Assembly: GCA_021734045.1 (NCBI GenBank)
Contig: JAIPJR010000082.1
Coordinates: 1 to 10,397, forward strand
Direction: 5' to 3'
DNA from: Fidelibacterota bacterium
GTDB lineage: Bacteria; Fidelibacterota; UBA8477
Length of the DNA: 10,397 nucleotides
This document shows positions 1 through 7,375 of this stretch, in pieces (the first letter of the stretch is position 1; every line of letters begins with the position of its first letter). The position numbers and the translations under genes are program-made. Under the pieces are notes generated by a model. It made no database searches and had not been told where the DNA came from. It was given only the letters and a program-made list of their open reading frames with translations.

Positions 1-935
1 ATAACAGAGAAACCTGGATTTTGAATTATGATGAAATGGTGGAAGCAACACCCAAACATCAGGTGAGTCCGCGACTGGGTGTGGCTTTCCCCATCACCTC
101 CACCGCCGTGATTCATATGAACTACGGCTGGTTTTTCCAGATGCCCCTGTTCGACTATCTGTACACGAACTCTAATTATAATCAGGCCAATGGCTTCTCG
201 CCCCTTGGTGATCCTGACCTGCGCCCCGCCAAAACCGTCATGTGGGAAGTAAGTTGCCGGGGTGAAATGACGAAAACCACGATGATAGATTTTACGATTT
301 TCAAAAAAGAAGCCACCAACCTGGTGGACGCCAATACCTACAAATCGTTAACCACGTCCGATGTGTATCGCAGCAGCGGGTACACGCAATTTGTGAACCT
401 GGCTATGGTCAATATTCAGGGATTGGAAGTATATCTGAAGCGCAATTATAATGAAAATATTTCCGGAAAAATCAGCTACACTTACATGATTGGAACGGGA
501 ACCGGCTCCAGTTCTTTTGAGAAGTTTAACTGGATTCAGCAGGGCTATCGTGTTCCTGTGAACCAATACTACCTTAGTTGGGACCAGCGTCATACATTGG
601 TAGTGAATCTGGATATGAAAAAGCCCGGTTTGGGTGGCATGAATATTTTGTGGCGTTACAACAGTCCCTTTCCCTACACACTGGATCGGGCCGAAGCGAC
701 ACACCCCAACAATGCCCGCATGGATGCCACCACGACTTTTGATATTAGACTACACCGTTCATTTGACATCAATAAGCACATATCCGCTTACTTTTTTGCA
801 GAGACAATGAATTTGTTGGATGCTGAGAATATCTTATGGATGGATACGGCCGGACAACCAGGTGGTTTGTTGGAAGATCCGGGTGCGATTGATTATCGCC
901 GTCGCGCAAGGATTGGCATTGGCCTTAACTTTTAA
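1..935 (+). CDS. TonB-dependent receptor, C-terminal beta-barrel part (5' end outside window)
   Basis: The frame is open from the window edge (first full codon at base 3) and ends with TAA at 933-935, so about 310 residues of the C-terminal end are present. It reads as the outer half of a TonB-dependent outer-membrane barrel: alternating aromatic and polar strands, a segment reading SPLGDPDLRPAKT (the G-x-P-x-L-x-P-x-K-T pattern common before late barrel strands), and a terminal strand ending in GLNF with Phe as last residue, as expected for barrel insertion by the BAM complex. Such receptors import siderophores, cobalamin, oligosaccharides or peptides using TonB energy. The plug domain and TonB box lie outside the window, so substrate cannot be assigned. 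The in-frame TTG at 21 is internal, not a start, because codons upstream continue the protein. The next gene follows after 39 bp on the same strand, suggesting co-transcription. The family call is from pattern recognition; SusC-like membership is not supported. Confidence 0.82.
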   Translation, partial: NRETWILNYDEMVEATPKHQVSPRLGVAFPITSTAVIHMNYGWFFQMPLFDYLYTNSNYNQANGFSPLGDPDLRPAKTVMWEVSCRGEMTKTTMIDFTIFKKEATNLVDANTYKSLTTSDVYRSSGYTQFVNLAMVNIQGLEVYLKRNYNENISGKISYTYMIGTGTGSSSFEKFNWIQQGYRVPVNQYYLSWDQRHTLVVNLDMKKPGLGGMNILWRYNSPFPYTLDRAEATHPNNARMDATTTFDIRLHRSFDINKHISAYFFAETMNLLDAENILWMDTAGQPGGLLEDPGAIDYRRRARIGIGLNF

Positions 936-956
936 TCCTTATCATCGATATTTTTT

Positions 957-974
957 AAGGAAACCGGAGTTTAC
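957..974 (+). promoter_or_regulatory. Ribosome binding site of the propeller protein gene
   Basis: GGAG at 966-969 sits 5 bases before the ATG at 975, which fixes this start. A further AAGG lies at 957-960. The 39-bp spacer also contains an imperfect inverted pair, TCCTTA (936-941) and TAAGGA (956-961), directly upstream of the binding site. It could form a 6-bp stem with a 14-base loop. I see no terminator between the two genes. Confidence 0.6.
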
Positions 975-3900
975 ATGAAACGCAATATCTTACTGATAAT
1001 CAGTGTATTAACAGTATTTATAATAATTATACTTGTTCGTCAATCGGATACCACGGACAAGCCGATTCCGTTTAAACTTAAATACGACTTGTCAACGGCA
1101 GAGGGTCTTATGGCCTACGCCTACGATCAGAAAATGGAGCGGCGGCGAATCCTGGCCACTGCCGATCCGGGAACGCTACCCACCAAAAATGCAAAGTATG
1201 ACAAACCAGACGAAGCCATGCTGTTCGAGGTCATGTTGCGTTCAGAAATCGACGGGCCCTACAGTTACACTGGCAGTTATCGTTTTCAGGCACTGCAAGA
1301 AGCCCGGGCAAATCCACGCTTGGCACAGCGGGAAATTCTACCCTGGATTGAACGTGGGCCGGGAAATGTGGGTGGTCGCACCCGGGCAATTCTGGTTCAC
1401 CCTGATTCCAATTCCATCTGGATTGCCGGTGCTGTGGGTGGTGGCATATGGAAAACAGAAAATGCCGGTCAGTCCTGGCGCTCTGTTTCTGATAACTTAC
1501 CGATATTATCTGTTACTGCCTTAGCACTTTGCGATTCCCAGCCCAATGTCATGTACGCGGGTACAGGAGAGGGTTTCTATAATTTCGATGCCATCATTGG
1601 TGACGGCTTGTTCAAATCCATTGATAATGGCGAATCATGGCAACAAATAAGCAGTACGGCCGGACAGTCTGATTTCAAGTATGTGAACCGAATCATCGTG
1701 CACCCCACAAATCCGGATGTCTTACTGGCTGTCACGAATGCCGGAATTTACCGGTCCGTTGATGGTGGCGAAACATGGGAAGAAGTTTATAATCCCAGTG
1801 CTCGTGTTCAGCAGATTATCCCCAACCCGCAAAATTTTCAAACCCAATACGCGGCTGTGAATGGCGAAGGAGTTGTCAAATCTATCGACGGGGGCTTGAA
1901 TTGGTCGCCCGTGGGAGCGTTTAATGTTTCGTTTGCCCGGTTGGAGTTGGCCATTTCACCATCCGACACATCAGTCCTTTACGCCGCACTTGCCAATGCC
2001 AACGGCAGTCTGGCAGGATTATTCCGCTCATCTGATGCTGGTGAAAATTGGTCCAACCTTGGTAATTCACCCAACTGGCTGGGTGGTCAGGGCTGGTACG
2101 ATAATACACTGGTGGTCTCCCCTTTCAATCCTGATGAAATCATCGTGGGTGGCATTGACCTCTATCGGGTTAACGCTGCCGCCACCTCCATGTCCGTGAG
2201 TAAAATTTCTAACTGGTACCCTGGCGCCGGATATCCCTATGTCCATGCGGATCAGCATATTCTTTTGGCAATCCCATCAGGTCAAAACCAATACGGTATT
2301 ATAGCCGGGAACGATGGTGGTGTTTTCTATTCTCCAGACAATGGGACGACTTGGTCGATGCGGGATAACGGGTATAATGTGACCCAATTTTATGACGCGG
2401 ATAAACATCCGGTGCATGCCCAGTTTCTGGGCGGTACCCAGGACAATGGCACGAATCGTTCGCCCATTTCACCAGATCACGGCAGCAGCTGGAGTGAGGT
2501 GATTGGCGGTGATGGCTTCGAATGCTCCTGGAATAAATTTGATGGCAACATCGTTTACGGCACGCTATACAACTCACGGCTCTTTAAAAGCACCGATGGC
2601 GGAAATTCATTTCAGAGTGTTGGAAATGGCTTACCGGAGAGCAATGTCTTTTACACCAGTCTAGCCATGGATCCCAGAGATTCGGATATTTTGCTGGTTG
2701 TTGGTGATGGTAATTATGTTTATCGGACGTCAGATGGCGGCAATAGCTGGCAGGGGATTCCTGGTGATTTCAATGGATATTCATACAAAGTATTTCAGTT
2801 TTCAGCGGCTAATTCCCATATCGTATGGGCGGCCGCTACTGCCTATGGCATAAATGTTTCCACAGATCATGGATTGCATTTTCAGGCGGTCTCCTCACCA
2901 CCATTCGCGCCATCCAGCCGGGTTGCAGGAATCGGAACGCATCCTACACTGGATAGTACGGCTTTTGTTACTTTCGGTGTGAGCAGTGGACCGAAGATTT
3001 ACCGGACGGACGATCTTGGACAATCTTGGATGAATATAACAAACGATTTACCGGATGTACCGGTCCACTCGCTGATTGTCATGCCCTTCGATACATCACA
3101 AATCTGGATTGGGACAGACATTGGCCTTTTTATCTCCATGGATAGCGGCAATAGCTGGGTCTATGCAGATAATGGCATTCCAGCGGTGGCCATAAAACGA
3201 TTGAAAATTGTTGGACAGGAAATTGTTGCGGCGACTCACGGAAGAGGCATCTGGAGTGTGCACCTGGATTCGCTACCACCACTGGAAATTCCGATACTTT
3301 CACCCATTTTGGCGCAACCTGCCCCCCCACCTCCCAACAATACCACTGTACAAATACTCTTCAGCACGCGCAGTGACCATGACTCTGTCCAGGTTCTCAT
3401 CAATAATCAAGCGGTCCATGTATTGGGTGAGACACCTGCATACTCCGAATTACAGGCGCCCTATGCAGGGGAATATGGCGACACGCTGGAGATAACCATC
3501 ATCGGCTACACCGCAGGGACGGCCTATCCCAGCGAATCGCGATTCATGCCGCTCTACGCCCCGGTTAGTCATTTTTCTGCAAATTTTGACAGCAGCGAAG
3601 CCTTGATTATCGGCAATATGCTTACTGGAAGCGCTTCAGGATTTGATTCGAATATTCTCCAAACCACCCATCCATACGCTTCCGGAGAGAATTACCTGAC
3701 CTATCTGGGAAATCCAATTATCATTTCCGACGGTTCCATGCTGACCTATTCTGATGTAGCCCTGGTAGAACCTGGTGAACCCGGGTCAGAATATCCTGAT
3801 CAAACCATCTGGGATTATGTCACGGTGGAAGCATCACTTGATGGCTCTGCCTGGACCATGCTCATCGATCCATACGATGCCCGCTTTGATAATGCCTGGC

Positions 3901-4391
3901 AGAATGCCTACAATGCGGGAACCGATGGGTCTCAAAGTTTGCTACGGCAACATGCCATTGATCTGAACACATTTTACACTGCAGGTGACACGATTAGCAT
4001 CCGATTCCGGCTCTTTGCTGATGAGTATGTCACCGGTTGGGGTTGGGGAATTGACGAAATTGCGGTCACCTCCTCCACGGGGCGTCGCCAGGAGGCGATT
4101 ATTCCAGCGCAATTATCTCTGAAGCCCAACTTTCCCAATCCCTTCAACGCATCTACCACCATCCCCTATTCACTCACCAGGAACGCGAACATCCAGTTGA
4201 ATGTTTACGATCTCCGGGGGCGGTTGGTGAAGACGCTGATCTCTGATGGCCAGCCTCATCCGGCAGGCAATCACACCATCAATTGGGATGGTACAGACCA
4301 AAATGGTCGCGTCCTGGGATCAGGGGTATACTATTTCAGATTGAGTGGATCGAATATTGAGCTAACGAGGAAAATGACGCTAATAAAATAG
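975..4391 (+). CDS. Secreted Asp-box (BNR) beta-propeller protein with T9SS type-A sorting domain
   Basis: This 1138-residue protein starts with a short basic stretch and a very hydrophobic segment (residues 4-21), a signal peptide or anchor without an obvious A-x-A cleavage site. Residues about 125-760 form a sortilin/VPS10-like propeller region. I count 12 Asp-box repeats of the S-x-D-x-G-x-(S/T)-W/F type, for example SIDNGESW (215-222), SVDGGETW (261-268), TSDGGNSW (585-592) and SMDSGNSW (721-728), closing with ATHGRGIW (753-760). Residues about 865-1032 look like a jelly-roll adhesion or carbohydrate-binding domain. Residues 1047-1138 form a FlgD-Ig-like C-terminal sorting domain with NFPNPFN (1052-1058) and the ending KMTLIK, which targets proteins to the type IX secretion system. 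Asp boxes are structural, so no enzyme activity can be claimed: it may be a binding or adhesive surface protein, a hydrolase or a partner of the upstream receptor. Repeat similarity is visible in the DNA: 2733-2750 and 3141-3158 match at 17 of 18 bases. Confidence 0.88.
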   Translation: MKRNILLIISVLTVFIIIILVRQSDTTDKPIPFKLKYDLSTAEGLMAYAYDQKMERRRILATADPGTLPTKNAKYDKPDEAMLFEVMLRSEIDGPYSYTGSYRFQALQEARANPRLAQREILPWIERGPGNVGGRTRAILVHPDSNSIWIAGAVGGGIWKTENAGQSWRSVSDNLPILSVTALALCDSQPNVMYAGTGEGFYNFDAIIGDGLFKSIDNGESWQQISSTAGQSDFKYVNRIIVHPTNPDVLLAVTNAGIYRSVDGGETWEEVYNPSARVQQIIPNPQNFQTQYAAVNGEGVVKSIDGGLNWSPVGAFNVSFARLELAISPSDTSVLYAALANANGSLAGLFRSSDAGENWSNLGNSPNWLGGQGWYDNTLVVSPFNPDEIIVGGIDLYRVNAAATSMSVSKISNWYPGAGYPYVHADQHILLAIPSGQNQYGIIAGNDGGVFYSPDNGTTWSMRDNGYNVTQFYDADKHPVHAQFLGGTQDNGTNRSPISPDHGSSWSEVIGGDGFECSWNKFDGNIVYGTLYNSRLFKSTDGGNSFQSVGNGLPESNVFYTSLAMDPRDSDILLVVGDGNYVYRTSDGGNSWQGIPGDFNGYSYKVFQFSAANSHIVWAAATAYGINVSTDHGLHFQAVSSPPFAPSSRVAGIGTHPTLDSTAFVTFGVSSGPKIYRTDDLGQSWMNITNDLPDVPVHSLIVMPFDTSQIWIGTDIGLFISMDSGNSWVYADNGIPAVAIKRLKIVGQEIVAATHGRGIWSVHLDSLPPLEIPILSPILAQPAPPPPNNTTVQILFSTRSDHDSVQVLINNQAVHVLGETPAYSELQAPYAGEYGDTLEITIIGYTAGTAYPSESRFMPLYAPVSHFSANFDSSEALIIGNMLTGSASGFDSNILQTTHPYASGENYLTYLGNPIIISDGSMLTYSDVALVEPGEPGSEYPDQTIWDYVTVEASLDGSAWTMLIDPYDARFDNAWQNAYNAGTDGSQSLLRQHAIDLNTFYTAGDTISIRFRLFADEYVTGWGWGIDEIAVTSSTGRRQEAIIPAQLSLKPNFPNPFNASTTIPYSLTRNANIQLNVYDLRGRLVKTLISDGQPHPAGNHTINWDGTDQNGRVLGSGVYYFRLSGSNIELTRKMTLIK

Positions 4392-4420
4392 GGTAGGCAC
4401 TGAAGAACCTGCTACCTACC
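4392..4420. terminator. Possible hairpin between convergent genes
   Basis: Facing stop codons (TAG ending at 4391; leftward TAG at 4418-4416) are 24 bp apart. GGTAGG (4392-4397) can pair with CCTACC (4415-4420); alternatively GGTAG plus CA pairs with TGCTACC (4410-4416) around a 10-base loop. On the leftward strand the stem is followed by a T-rich stretch (CTATTTTATTA), so it could end leftward transcription. On the rightward strand no T tract follows. The stem is short and partly inside the leftward coding end, so support is modest. Confidence 0.35.
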
Positions 4421-5009
4421 TGGTTACCTCCTCGCCACACTCACGGCATTTGAAAAGATAAGCCGGGTTTTCCGTATGACAATTGGGGCATTCCCATTTT
4501 TGGTCGCGCTGCATCATGGTAACCGGATCTGAACCGAGCTTACCAGATTTGGTTTGCTTAGAAGTCTCCGTTTTCAAGTCCTCTTTTTGCGTTCCAATTC
4601 CCTTTTTACTTTCTTTCTGAACCGTTTCCATGGACTTTAAATTGTCCAGCATTTCCCGGTTCACTTCTACCAAATCTTTAAGGGAATCCAATTGCTTAAG
4701 CTGGCGATTCTGTGGAACGACGCTGCGAATTCGCACATCCAGCAGCTCAACCTGCTCCATTATCTTTAATGCTTTATCGTTCAGACTCACCGCCACACGG
4801 AAAACCTGCATTACCGTTCCCACGATGAGGCCACTAAAAGCAAAAAAGCCTATCACCATAAGGTCCAATACGGACGCTTCGGAGCCCGGACTGGCCATAA
4901 ATTTTTCCACGCCCCATAACAACACAATGATACCGGTGACAAATATGAGGTAACCGACGATGGATACGCCCCACAGCAAACCAGTTAACCAAGAAAATTC
5001 GCGTCTCAT
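4416..5009 (-). CDS. Membrane protein with coiled coil and C-terminal RanBP2-type zinc finger
   Basis: This 197-residue protein has two predicted membrane helices (about residues 11-37 and 48-70), a charged heptad-like stretch (about 75-135) likely to form a coiled coil, a Lys/Glu/Thr-rich low-complexity linker (about 131-160), and a four-cysteine zinc site at the end. W172, C174, C177, N181, C188 and C191 fit the RanBP2 zinc-finger spacing W-x-C-x2-C-x3-N-x6-C-x2-C exactly. The start ATG at 5009 is supported by AGGA (5018-5015 on this strand) 5 bases upstream. It follows a DUF3592-like membrane protein after 61 bp on the same strand and is probably in the same transcript. I do not recognise a named family. 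The finger should face the cytoplasm if the two helices form a hairpin with the N-terminus inside (only two basic residues precede helix 1). RanBP2 fingers bind ubiquitin or single-stranded RNA in eukaryotes; in bacteria this site may be purely structural, so function is open. Confidence 0.75.
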   Translation of the reverse strand: MRREFSWLTGLLWGVSIVGYLIFVTGIIVLLWGVEKFMASPGSEASVLDLMVIGFFAFSGLIVGTVMQVFRVAVSLNDKALKIMEQVELLDVRIRSVVPQNRQLKQLDSLKDLVEVNREMLDNLKSMETVQKESKKGIGTQKEDLKTETSKQTKSGKLGSDPVTMMQRDQKWECPNCHTENPAYLFKCRECGEEVTR

Positions 5010-5070
5010 TTTTATCCTATGTTTTCCATCCCGATAGTGTGGTATAACATAATTATTTTTTTTGATTCTG

Positions 5071-5640
5071 CTACTGCTGAAAGGTCACTTTCGGTTTCCT
5101 TCGAGCCAGTGAAACCAATATCAACCAGAATCCCAGACCCGTGAATATCATGGCCAGACCTGTCCGCAGATAGTTGTTCCAGGCCGGTCCGGGATGAATC
5201 CGGGCTTGTAGTAAATTGCGTGGATTCACATACACGGTTACCGTATCCCCGGCTTGATATTGCGCCACCAATTTTTCTGCCTGATCACGACGATTTGAAC
5301 GAACACCGAACCCGGGAGCGAATAAATCGGTCGTGAAGGATTGGCTAATATCACCGATTTCGTATTGGACGGTAATGGCCGGGTGGATCGCCCGTTCACC
5401 ACTGACCGCTGATTGAACAATCACACCAGGAGTAGCCTCCCAAGTCCGTGTCTGCATATTGAATGAAAGGATTGAGGATTCATAACCAAGCCAGAACAAG
5501 GCCGCCGGTGCCAGGATCACTCCCGCCCAGATTAACCTGTATTTTTTCGGTTTTTCCATGAGATTTTTGCGATTGAAAACAAACATAATCAGTACAATTA
5601 CAAGTACGATGGCAGTCAGTATTAAGGCCAGCATAGTCAT
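5071..5640 (-). CDS. DUF3592-like membrane protein
   Basis: This 189-residue protein has three hydrophobic segments (about residues 3-22, 36-52 and 158-178) flanking an extracytoplasmic beta-rich core. The core follows the DUF3592 pattern: W67 with PGVIV just after it, a HPAITVQYEI strand (86-95), then AGDTVTVYVNPRN (130-142) followed by QARIHPG. The biochemical role of DUF3592 proteins is not known to me. The start is uncertain. ATG at 5640 has GGGA only 2 bases upstream, while the in-frame ATG two codons later (5634) has the same GGGA 8 bases upstream, a better spacing. Either start gives almost the same protein. It sits 50 bp after the mltF-like gene and 61 bp before the zinc-finger protein gene, all leftward, so an operon is plausible. 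A 14-bp dyad (AATTCA, two bases, TGAATT at 5677-5690) lies in the gap before it. Confidence 0.7.
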   Translation of the reverse strand: MTMLALILTAIVLVIVLIMFVFNRKNLMEKPKKYRLIWAGVILAPAALFWLGYESSILSFNMQTRTWEATPGVIVQSAVSGERAIHPAITVQYEIGDISQSFTTDLFAPGFGVRSNRRDQAEKLVAQYQAGDTVTVYVNPRNLLQARIHPGPAWNNYLRTGLAMIFTGLGFWLILVSLARRKPKVTFQQ

Positions 5641-5690
5641 ATTCCCATCTTTCTAAATATCCGGCAGACAAGTTGGAATTCACATGAATT

Positions 5691-7187
5691 TCAGGTGAGC
5701 AATTTATAATGCTCATAGCGCTCCAAAATATCTTTGACATATTGGAATGCTTCATCTCCACGGCAATACCCGAAGCGCACAACCGGATCATTGTAATACT
5801 TTTTATTGGATTTTTTCAGCAGAAACACCGCCACATTGCCATCCCATGCGTTGGGATTATACCCATATTTTGCTGCCAGTCGGCGCGCATCCTGAATGTG
5901 CCCCTGTCCCGCATTATAAGACGCCAGAATAAATTTTATTCGTTCATTCGGGTCTTGGATTTCTCTACTCCAATAGCTTTCCAGCCACTGTAAGTAATTG
6001 GTCCCCGCTAAAATATTATCTGCCGGATTCCGCAAATCCTTAGCGCCAAAACGCTCTCCCGTGGATGGCAAGAGTTGCATAACACCCACTGCCCCCATCC
6101 AGGATTCAATGTGCCGGTTGAACCGGGATTCTTCGAATGCCTGCGCTGCCAAGAGCCGCCAATCCCACCCAATTCGGTTGGCGTGTGATTGGAACAGGTC
6201 ATCAAATATTGAAATACGATTGCCATTGATGGAAAAATAATCGCTGTTCTGACGGCGCCGGAATGCGGTCATGTTCTTGAAGTACTTATTGTAAATGACA
6301 TTATAAGTAGGATCATACGTTGACTGCATCTGATTCAACCAGCTATTAACCGCATTTAGAAGGAAGGGCGAATCTTTACGAACAGCCCAGGCGATATGCT
6401 GGGTAAAACTAATCGGCGTCCCTACATTGATATTGGGATACAGGGTCTGATAGAGCAATGCTACATCTTCATTTGCTACCGTGAATTCAATTTCAGCTTC
6501 AGAAACCATCCGGATTAACGCTTCCACACCCAGACTATCAGGCATTAACTCAACAAAGATTTCCTCACCAATTTCCTGTGCAAGATTTGCCAACCGATCC
6601 TCAAAAGCAGAATTGGCATGCACACTGACCGTTTTATTCCGGAGATCAATGGGATTTCGGATGAGTAAATTGGTTATTTCATGCTCTTCCAGCTTCTCCC
6701 AATCCTCAGGCATTCGCTGAACAAGTACCTGGCGTGTAGTGCGCAAGGGTGTGGTAAATTTGAGTGACTCAGCATTGTTTTGAGTAACAGTCATGCCCAT
6801 ACCGATGATATCGCCCTCACCTGAAACCAGTGAGGATTCCATGGCCTTTCGGCTGTCAGGGACGACAATTCTGAGATTTACACTCATTTCCTGCGCTAAT
6901 AACTGAAGAAGCTCATAGTCATACCCCATGGGTTGCCCCCGGTAAAGAAAATAGCTATGGGCATTGTAGCAGGTAAGCGCGACTAACTCACCCTTCGCCT
7001 GGATCCGCGCCAGAGTGGATTGAGCGAACAACTCCAAACTATCTGCAGCCGTTAAATTATCGGCAGACATGGACTCGTGGTTCCCGGTGGAATTACTACT
7101 ACAGTAATAGATACTTGTGACTAATACCAATATCCCGGCGAGTATGAACAGGAGGCGCTTTTTCCCAAATGTGGTTAATTTTTGCAT
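5691..7187 (-). CDS. mltF: Membrane-bound lytic murein transglycosylase F (MltF-like)
   Basis: This 498-residue protein has the two-domain MltF layout. Residues about 55-305 form a periplasmic solute-binding protein family 3-like domain (GELVALTCYNAHSY, MGYDYELLQLLA, GDIIGMGMTVT). Residues about 325-498 form an SLT lysozyme-like domain that cleaves the MurNAc-GlcNAc bond of peptidoglycan with formation of a 1,6-anhydro product. Catalytic Glu is most likely E353 in FEESRF, followed by GAVGVMQLLPST (365-376), ASYNAGQGHIQDAR (422-435) and the MltF-type ending RFGYCRGDEAFQYV (471-484). The N-terminus has a hydrophobic segment (12-28) ending in YYC29: a lipoprotein Cys is possible, but Tyr at -1 and -2 does not fit the lipobox, so it may be anchored as a helix instead. 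In E. coli MltF the binding domain regulates the catalytic one, sensing muropeptides. The start ATG at 7187 has no clear Shine-Dalgarno sequence. Length is close to E. coli MltF. Confidence 0.93.
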   Translation of the reverse strand: MQKLTTFGKKRLLFILAGILVLVTSIYYCSSNSTGNHESMSADNLTAADSLELFAQSTLARIQAKGELVALTCYNAHSYFLYRGQPMGYDYELLQLLAQEMSVNLRIVVPDSRKAMESSLVSGEGDIIGMGMTVTQNNAESLKFTTPLRTTRQVLVQRMPEDWEKLEEHEITNLLIRNPIDLRNKTVSVHANSAFEDRLANLAQEIGEEIFVELMPDSLGVEALIRMVSEAEIEFTVANEDVALLYQTLYPNINVGTPISFTQHIAWAVRKDSPFLLNAVNSWLNQMQSTYDPTYNVIYNKYFKNMTAFRRRQNSDYFSINGNRISIFDDLFQSHANRIGWDWRLLAAQAFEESRFNRHIESWMGAVGVMQLLPSTGERFGAKDLRNPADNILAGTNYLQWLESYWSREIQDPNERIKFILASYNAGQGHIQDARRLAAKYGYNPNAWDGNVAVFLLKKSNKKYYNDPVVRFGYCRGDEAFQYVKDILERYEHYKLLT

Positions 7188-7355
7188 CGTGGTTCGATCA
7201 GTCAGGGTCAGTTACTTTCATCATATACATGCATTGTTATCATTTACTTGCGGAGGTTTGATGCAAGAACTGTGCTAATCGTTACGAATTTTATTTTTTG
7301 GGAGAGTTTTAAGGTTCGTGAATTTGCTGGTAATATAAAATAGTTTGGTTAGGCG
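7188..7355. other. Intergenic stretch upstream of the mltF-like gene
   Basis: This AT-rich spacer lies between the SDR stop and the mltF-like start. A promoter for the mltF-like gene would be expected here, but I find no convincing -35/-10 pair; the leftward strand has scattered TATATT- and TATATG-like hexamers without a good partner. On the rightward strand GGAGG (7252-7256) precedes ATG at 7261 by 4 bases, but the frame stops after five codons (MQELC), so I do not call a gene. Confidence 0.4.
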
Positions 7356-7375
7356 TTGGTGATAATAATCACCAA
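7356..7375 (-). terminator. Perfect 8-bp hairpin over the SDR stop codon
   Basis: TTGGTGAT (7356-7363) and ATCACCAA (7368-7375) are perfect inverted copies separated by four bases. The leftward stop codon TGA (7371-7369) lies inside one arm. On the leftward strand an AT-rich run (ACTATTTTATATTACC) begins about ten bases after the stem, not the compact U tract of a classical intrinsic terminator. It may be a weak terminator, a 3'-end stabiliser or a protein-binding dyad. The symmetry is directly visible; the role is inferred. Confidence 0.4.

Noticed and set aside
348-704. Leftward 118-codon frame inside the TonB receptor
   Set aside because: It is antisense to a well-supported barrel sequence with no start signal or family resemblance.
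1033-1524. Rightward 163-codon frame within the propeller gene
   Set aside because: It overlaps the propeller gene in a second frame, is rich in Pro, Trp and Cys as shadow frames are, and has no signal of its own.
7252-7278. GGAGG plus ATG on the rightward strand
   Set aside because: The ribosome binding site looks good, but the frame is only five codons (MQELC) and no gene follows on that strand, so chance is the simplest reading.
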